The notes under the pieces were generated by a model, which searched no databases, had not been told where the DNA came from, and was given only the letters and a program-made list of their open reading frames with translations. A program made the position numbers and the translations under genes. Source: Candidatus Bipolaricaulota bacterium (GTDB lineage: Bacteria > Bipolaricaulota > Bipolaricaulia > UBA7950 > UBA9294). Taken from it: a DNA stretch of 8,150 bases. This document shows, piece after piece, positions 5,364 to 8,150 of this stretch (the first letter of the stretch is position 1; every line of letters begins with the position of its first letter). The DNA is taken from positions 1 to 8,150 of the forward strand of contig WFSM01000006.1 of the NCBI GenBank assembly GCA_015485945.1, written 5' to 3'.

Positions 5364-6584
5364 GTGTCTGATGGTGTGATTCGCGTGTACCGGTATCGGT
5401 GGGTGGTGCTCGCTGCGTTTATGCTGGTGACAATTGCCAATCAACTGTTGTGGATCACGTTCGCCGCGGTCACCGGGGTGGCAGCGCGGTTCTACGCCAC
5501 GTCGGACATGGCGATCGGCCTGTTGTCGCTGGTGTTTATGGTCGTATTCATCGTGGTGTCCATTCCGGCGTCATGGGTGATCGACACCTATGGAATCCGA
5601 ATCGGGGTGGGAATTGGAGCGGTCCTGACTGGGGTGTTCGGACTGGTGCGTGGCGTGTTCGCCGCCGACTATACCGCGGTGTTGATCGCACAGATCGGGA
5701 TCGCGATTGGGCAGCCGTTTGTCCTCAACGCGATTACCAAGATTGCCGGACGCTGGTTTCCGCTGCGCGAACGTGCAACCGCAGCCGGGTTGGGATCGCT
5801 GGCAATTTACCTCGGAATTCTGCTCGGGCTCGCCGTCACGCCACCGCTGGTCACCCACATGGGGATTACGGGCGCGCTGATGATATACGGCATCGCATCC
5901 GCGGTCGCCGCGGGTGTGTTCCTCATGTTAGCGCGGGAACGGCCGCGCACTCCGGTGGGAACCGAAGCGCGGGCGCTCGTGCTGGATGGATTCAAGCGCT
6001 TGTTACGTCACCGTGATTTCCTCATTCTGCTGGGGTTGTTTTTCATCGGGCTGGGAGCGTTTAATGCAGTAACGACATGGATCGAGGACATTGTGCGCCC
6101 GCGCGGGTTTTCCATCGATCAGGCGGGCGCAGCCGGTGGGTTGTTGGTCCTCGGCGGCGTAATCGGGGCGATCATCATCCCACCGCTGTCCGACCGGATG
6201 CGGCGGCGCATCCCGTTCATCATCCTCGCGCTTGCCGGGGCGATCCCAGGATTAATCGGAATCACATTCGCTGTCCAGTACTGGGAACTGCTGGCGTCCG
6301 CATTCGTGCTCGGCATGTTCCTGCTCAGCTCGGGGCCGCTCGGGTTCCAATACGCGGCCGAATTGACGTACCCGGTGCCGGAAGGCACGTCCAACGGATT
6401 GCTCCTCCTCGCCGGCCAGATATCGGGGATCGCGTTCATCATCGGGATGGACGCTCTCAAATCGCCAGTCTCCGGATCGATGACAACATCGCTGCTGCTC
6501 CTCGCCGGGTTGATATTCCTGTGCCTCCTCGTCGCCACCCGGCTGCGAGAAGCGCCGGCACTGGTGTCGGGGCAGAAACAGTGA
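5364..6584 (+). CDS. MFS transporter, FLVCR-like sequence character
   Basis: From GTG 5364 this gives 406 residues, a normal length for a 12-helix major facilitator. The N-terminal half starts with YRWVVLAAFMLVTIANQLLWITFA. It continues with a motif-A-like SWVIDTYGIRIGVGIG loop and then GIAIGQPFVLNAITKIAGRWFP followed by RERATAAGLGSLAIYLGILLG. This pattern (NQ.LWI in helix 1, QPF in helix 4, WFP.RERATA, a GNQLGI-like segment in helix 5) resembles the FLVCR/DIRC2 branch of the superfamily. Known members of that branch move choline, heme or other small molecules. A basic loop (about residues 193-215) joins the halves, and the C-half has a second motif-A-like SDRMRRRIP. The substrate cannot be deduced. 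The gene is divergent from rplI and ends 1 bp before the end of the MscS gene. The branch assignment is from remembered motifs. Confidence 0.85.
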   Translation: MSDGVIRVYRYRWVVLAAFMLVTIANQLLWITFAAVTGVAARFYATSDMAIGLLSLVFMVVFIVVSIPASWVIDTYGIRIGVGIGAVLTGVFGLVRGVFAADYTAVLIAQIGIAIGQPFVLNAITKIAGRWFPLRERATAAGLGSLAIYLGILLGLAVTPPLVTHMGITGALMIYGIASAVAAGVFLMLARERPRTPVGTEARALVLDGFKRLLRHRDFLILLGLFFIGLGAFNAVTTWIEDIVRPRGFSIDQAGAAGGLLVLGGVIGAIIIPPLSDRMRRRIPFIILALAGAIPGLIGITFAVQYWELLASAFVLGMFLLSSGPLGFQYAAELTYPVPEGTSNGLLLLAGQISGIAFIIGMDALKSPVSGSMTTSLLLLAGLIFLCLLVATRLREAPALVSGQKQ

Positions 6585-6585
6585 G

Positions 6586-7119
6586 TCATTCCGCGGATTT
6601 TGCTGGTTTCCGGCGTGCCAGCACAATCCACGGGGCGCTCTCCACGCTGCGGTTGGGGATGACGTGCAGGTGACCGTCGTCGTCGCGGATGCGCACCTTG
6701 CGCAGATCGATCTGCTCCACCCACCCCTCGATGTCGCCGGTGCGCACGCGGAATCCGATATCCAAATCGTCATCAACCGCCAGGAACAGCCCGGCGATGA
6801 TGTCGTTCGTTGTCCCCTTAGCGGCGTTGGCGATCGCCAGTGCAACCAGGGCAATCGACCCGGACAGAGCGGCGGCGATCACCGTTAAGTGAAGGGCGGC
6901 AAGCGCTCCTGATGCCACCAGAATCCAGGTGACGACCGTACCCACTGACAGGGAGATTGATACTACGGCTGGCTTCCAGCGTGTGCGCCGGAGGAGGTGG
7001 GCTCCCACCGGACGCAGGATCCACTGAATAACGATGAACCCAACGATCAGGATCCCAACCGCGGTGATCACCCGCACCACGAACACGGGCAACATCTGGT
7101 AGATCGTGTGAAAGTCCAT
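6586..7119 (-). CDS. Small MscS-family mechanosensitive ion channel
   Basis: A 177-residue inner-membrane protein that should gate open under membrane tension to release solutes in osmotic downshock. Three hydrophobic helices lie at about 10-36, 50-78 and 80-115. The third is the Gly/Ala-rich pore helix (ALSGSIALVALAIANAAKGT), followed by NDIIAGLFLAV. The beta domain follows, with VRTGDIEGWVEQIDLRKVRI and DGHLHVIPNRSVE, both MscS hallmarks. The protein then ends in a short basic tail, so the cytoplasmic alpha/beta vestibule of E. coli MscS (286 residues) is missing. The start is ATG 7119, four bases after AAGGAGG (7124-7130 on the plus strand). A TTG one codon upstream almost touches the ribosome site and is less likely. 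The gene is co-directional with the PEGA gene across an 88-bp gap and convergent with the MFS gene, 1 bp apart. Confidence 0.9.
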   Translation of the reverse strand: MDFHTIYQMLPVFVVRVITAVGILIVGFIVIQWILRPVGAHLLRRTRWKPAVVSISLSVGTVVTWILVASGALAALHLTVIAAALSGSIALVALAIANAAKGTTNDIIAGLFLAVDDDLDIGFRVRTGDIEGWVEQIDLRKVRIRDDDGHLHVIPNRSVESAPWIVLARRKPAKSAE

Positions 7120-7133
7120 CAACCCTCCTTTCC

Positions 7134-7149
7134 GGCCGCGGGTGCGGCC
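7134..7149. repeat. Perfect GC hairpin upstream of the MscS gene
   Basis: GGCCGC (7134-7139) pairs with GCGGCC (7144-7149) around GGGT. A second stem, GGCGC (7176-7180) with GCGCC (7186-7190), lies further upstream. Neither has a T-run on the minus strand. They may form 3'-end structures for the PEGA gene or leader structures for the MscS gene. Confidence 0.4.
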
Positions 7150-7207
7150 ATCGTTACAGATGTCCGGCTAATGTTGGCGCTCGCGGCGCCGGGCCGTAAT
7201 CCCAGCG

Positions 7208-8150
7208 TTAGAACGACAGGCCGACTCCGCCGATGGGACCGCGCTGCAGATCGTAACCGGCGAACAGGAACCCATAGTCGAGGTGGAGTTCAATTCCGAT
7301 AACAACGTCCGGCAGAATGACGGCGTTAGTCTCTGGTTTGATGACAATTTTCGCAGGAGCCACGGCAGTGGGGAGGACAACGTACCGCTCCTGAACGGCG
7401 ATCCCGCCTCCGATGATGACACCGAACGTGGGCGTCGCCGGGACATGCACCCGTATCCCGAACAGCACTTCTGGCCCGGCAAGCCACGGATCATTGATGA
7501 ACCTGAGCCCGCCGGTGATGCCGATGCGCCCGAACCCAAACTCTCCGCCGATGCTGTTCGTTCCGAGATCGACCCCGACAAATCCGGAAATCGGCACCCC
7601 CACGCCACTGAACGGCGGTGCGAGCGGCGCTGCCTGCAACCGCGCTGCGATCTCAGCGGCAGTACGATCGGCAAGAGTGACCGTCCGGGAATACGGAGCG
7701 AATCCGGATTTTTCGAGCGTGATCGTGCTTTCCCCGGCGGGGATGACGATGGCTTTGGGCGTAATACCCGCATAGCGGCCGTTCACGTAGATCTTCGCCC
7801 CCTCCGGGGTGGAGTTGACAACCACAACAGCGCGCGGCTGGTACACGCGCACCTGAACCCACGCGGTGCTGTATCCGCCGTGCGGGAGCACAGCCGCCAG
7901 CTTTTTCGCGAACTCGACTGGGGTCAGTTTGAACGCCCGAAACGGCGCCTTTTTATCGGGCGCGAGAAGCGGAACCGGCGCGGTGGCGGCGACGGCCACC
8001 AGGGTCTCATCACCTTCTGGTCCAGCGACGACGAACTTGTACCCCTTCCCGGGCAGGGACAATGTTCCCGGCCCGAACCGCGGATCAGGTTGAAATCGGT
8101 TGGGGAACAGCAACGTAACCGTTCCATCTGTGCCGATGTCGTACAGGTAC
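7208..8150 (-). CDS. DUF4384-PEGA cell-envelope protein with barrel-like C-terminus (N-terminus outside window)
   Basis: The 313 visible codons are open to the window edge, so the true start is beyond 8150; codons 8114-8149 read YLYDIGTDGTVT and continue the domain. Visible residues 1-55 are the end of a DUF4384 domain (DGTVTLLFPNRF, then PGTLSLPGKGYKFVV and GPEGDETLVAVA). After a linker with a helix (about 70-90) comes a PEGA domain at about 107-160, with STPEGAKIYVNGRYAGITP and the IPAGESTITLEKSGF strand; PEGA domains occur in surface and periplasmic proteins. The last 140 residues alternate Gly, hydrophobic and aromatic residues (GVDLGTNSIGGEFGFGRIGI, LHLDYGFLFAGYDL) and end in Phe, like an outer-membrane barrel; that last point is inference. 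No enzyme motif is seen. A role in envelope structure or surface display is likely but unproven. Confidence 0.85.
   Translation of the reverse strand, partial: YLYDIGTDGTVTLLFPNRFQPDPRFGPGTLSLPGKGYKFVVAGPEGDETLVAVAATAPVPLLAPDKKAPFRAFKLTPVEFAKKLAAVLPHGGYSTAWVQVRVYQPRAVVVVNSTPEGAKIYVNGRYAGITPKAIVIPAGESTITLEKSGFAPYSRTVTLADRTAAEIAARLQAAPLAPPFSGVGVPISGFVGVDLGTNSIGGEFGFGRIGITGGLRFINDPWLAGPEVLFGIRVHVPATPTFGVIIGGGIAVQERYVVLPTAVAPAKIVIKPETNAVILPDVVIGIELHLDYGFLFAGYDLQRGPIGGVGLSF

Noticed and set aside
7120..7122. TTG start for the MscS gene
   Set aside because: It is one base from the AAGGAGG site; the adjacent ATG (7119) is better spaced.
1..8150. CRISPR array, tRNA/rRNA genes, toxin-antitoxin or phage-defence genes
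   Set aside because: No spaced direct repeats, no tRNA cloverleaf or CCA-type end, and no defence-family motifs were seen on either strand by eye.

Overview
The window holds nine protein-coding genes, two of them cut by the window or by an artefact, packed almost end to end on both strands. There is no rRNA, tRNA, CRISPR array or intact mobile element that I can see. The sequence is GC-rich with frequent GTG/TTG starts and strong AGGAGG-type ribosome sites. The gene set (MurJ lipid II flippase, a DUF4384/PEGA protein ending in a barrel-like segment with a terminal Phe, a DUF1667 protein, an MIP18/DUF59 Fe-S factor) suggests a diderm, probably anaerobic bacterium. A deep-branching lineage such as Bipolaricaulota (Acetothermia/OP1) is possible, but that is a low-confidence guess from gene style only.

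Layout. Bases 1-168 are a perfect 72-bp inverted repeat around a 24-bp spacer, most simply a fold-back artefact at a contig end. The right arm and spacer are real coding sequence: the C-terminus of a DUF1667 protein (72-317, +). A promoter-like TATAAT that contains the DUF1667 stop codon precedes a two-gene unit (+): a SufT/MIP18-like DUF59 protein (343-651), overlapping by ATGA with an unrecognised protein that has an eight-cysteine N-terminal module (648-1256). Its 3' end overlaps by 8 bp the 3' end of murJ (1249-2745, -).

The only sizeable gene-free stretch, 2746-3028, is rich in hairpins. It holds two related REP-like hairpins in the same orientation, two further stems, and an imperfect stem that pairs with the murJ Shine-Dalgarno sequence. 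Next comes a minus-strand pair: rplI (ribosomal protein L9, to 4736), followed after 6 bp by an exported phosphodiester-glycosidase (NAGPA/DUF2233) protein (3029-4729). A good sigma-70-like promoter for this pair lies at 5232-5260.

Divergent from rplI is an MFS transporter with FLVCR-like sequence character (5364-6584, +). It converges, with a 1-bp gap, on a minimal MscS-type mechanosensitive channel (6586-7119, -). The window ends in a DUF4384-PEGA-barrel-like cell-envelope protein (7208-8150, -), which is missing its N-terminus.

How the genes relate. Much of the window concerns the cell envelope: MurJ for peptidoglycan export, the exported glycosidase for glycan processing, MscS for osmotic safety, and the PEGA protein on the surface or in the periplasm. 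The plus-strand pair after DUF1667 looks like a metal/Fe-S maturation unit. No defence system or novel enzyme cassette is evident. The most worthwhile leads are the cysteine-rich partner of the DUF59 protein, the structured murJ leader and the start codon of rplI.
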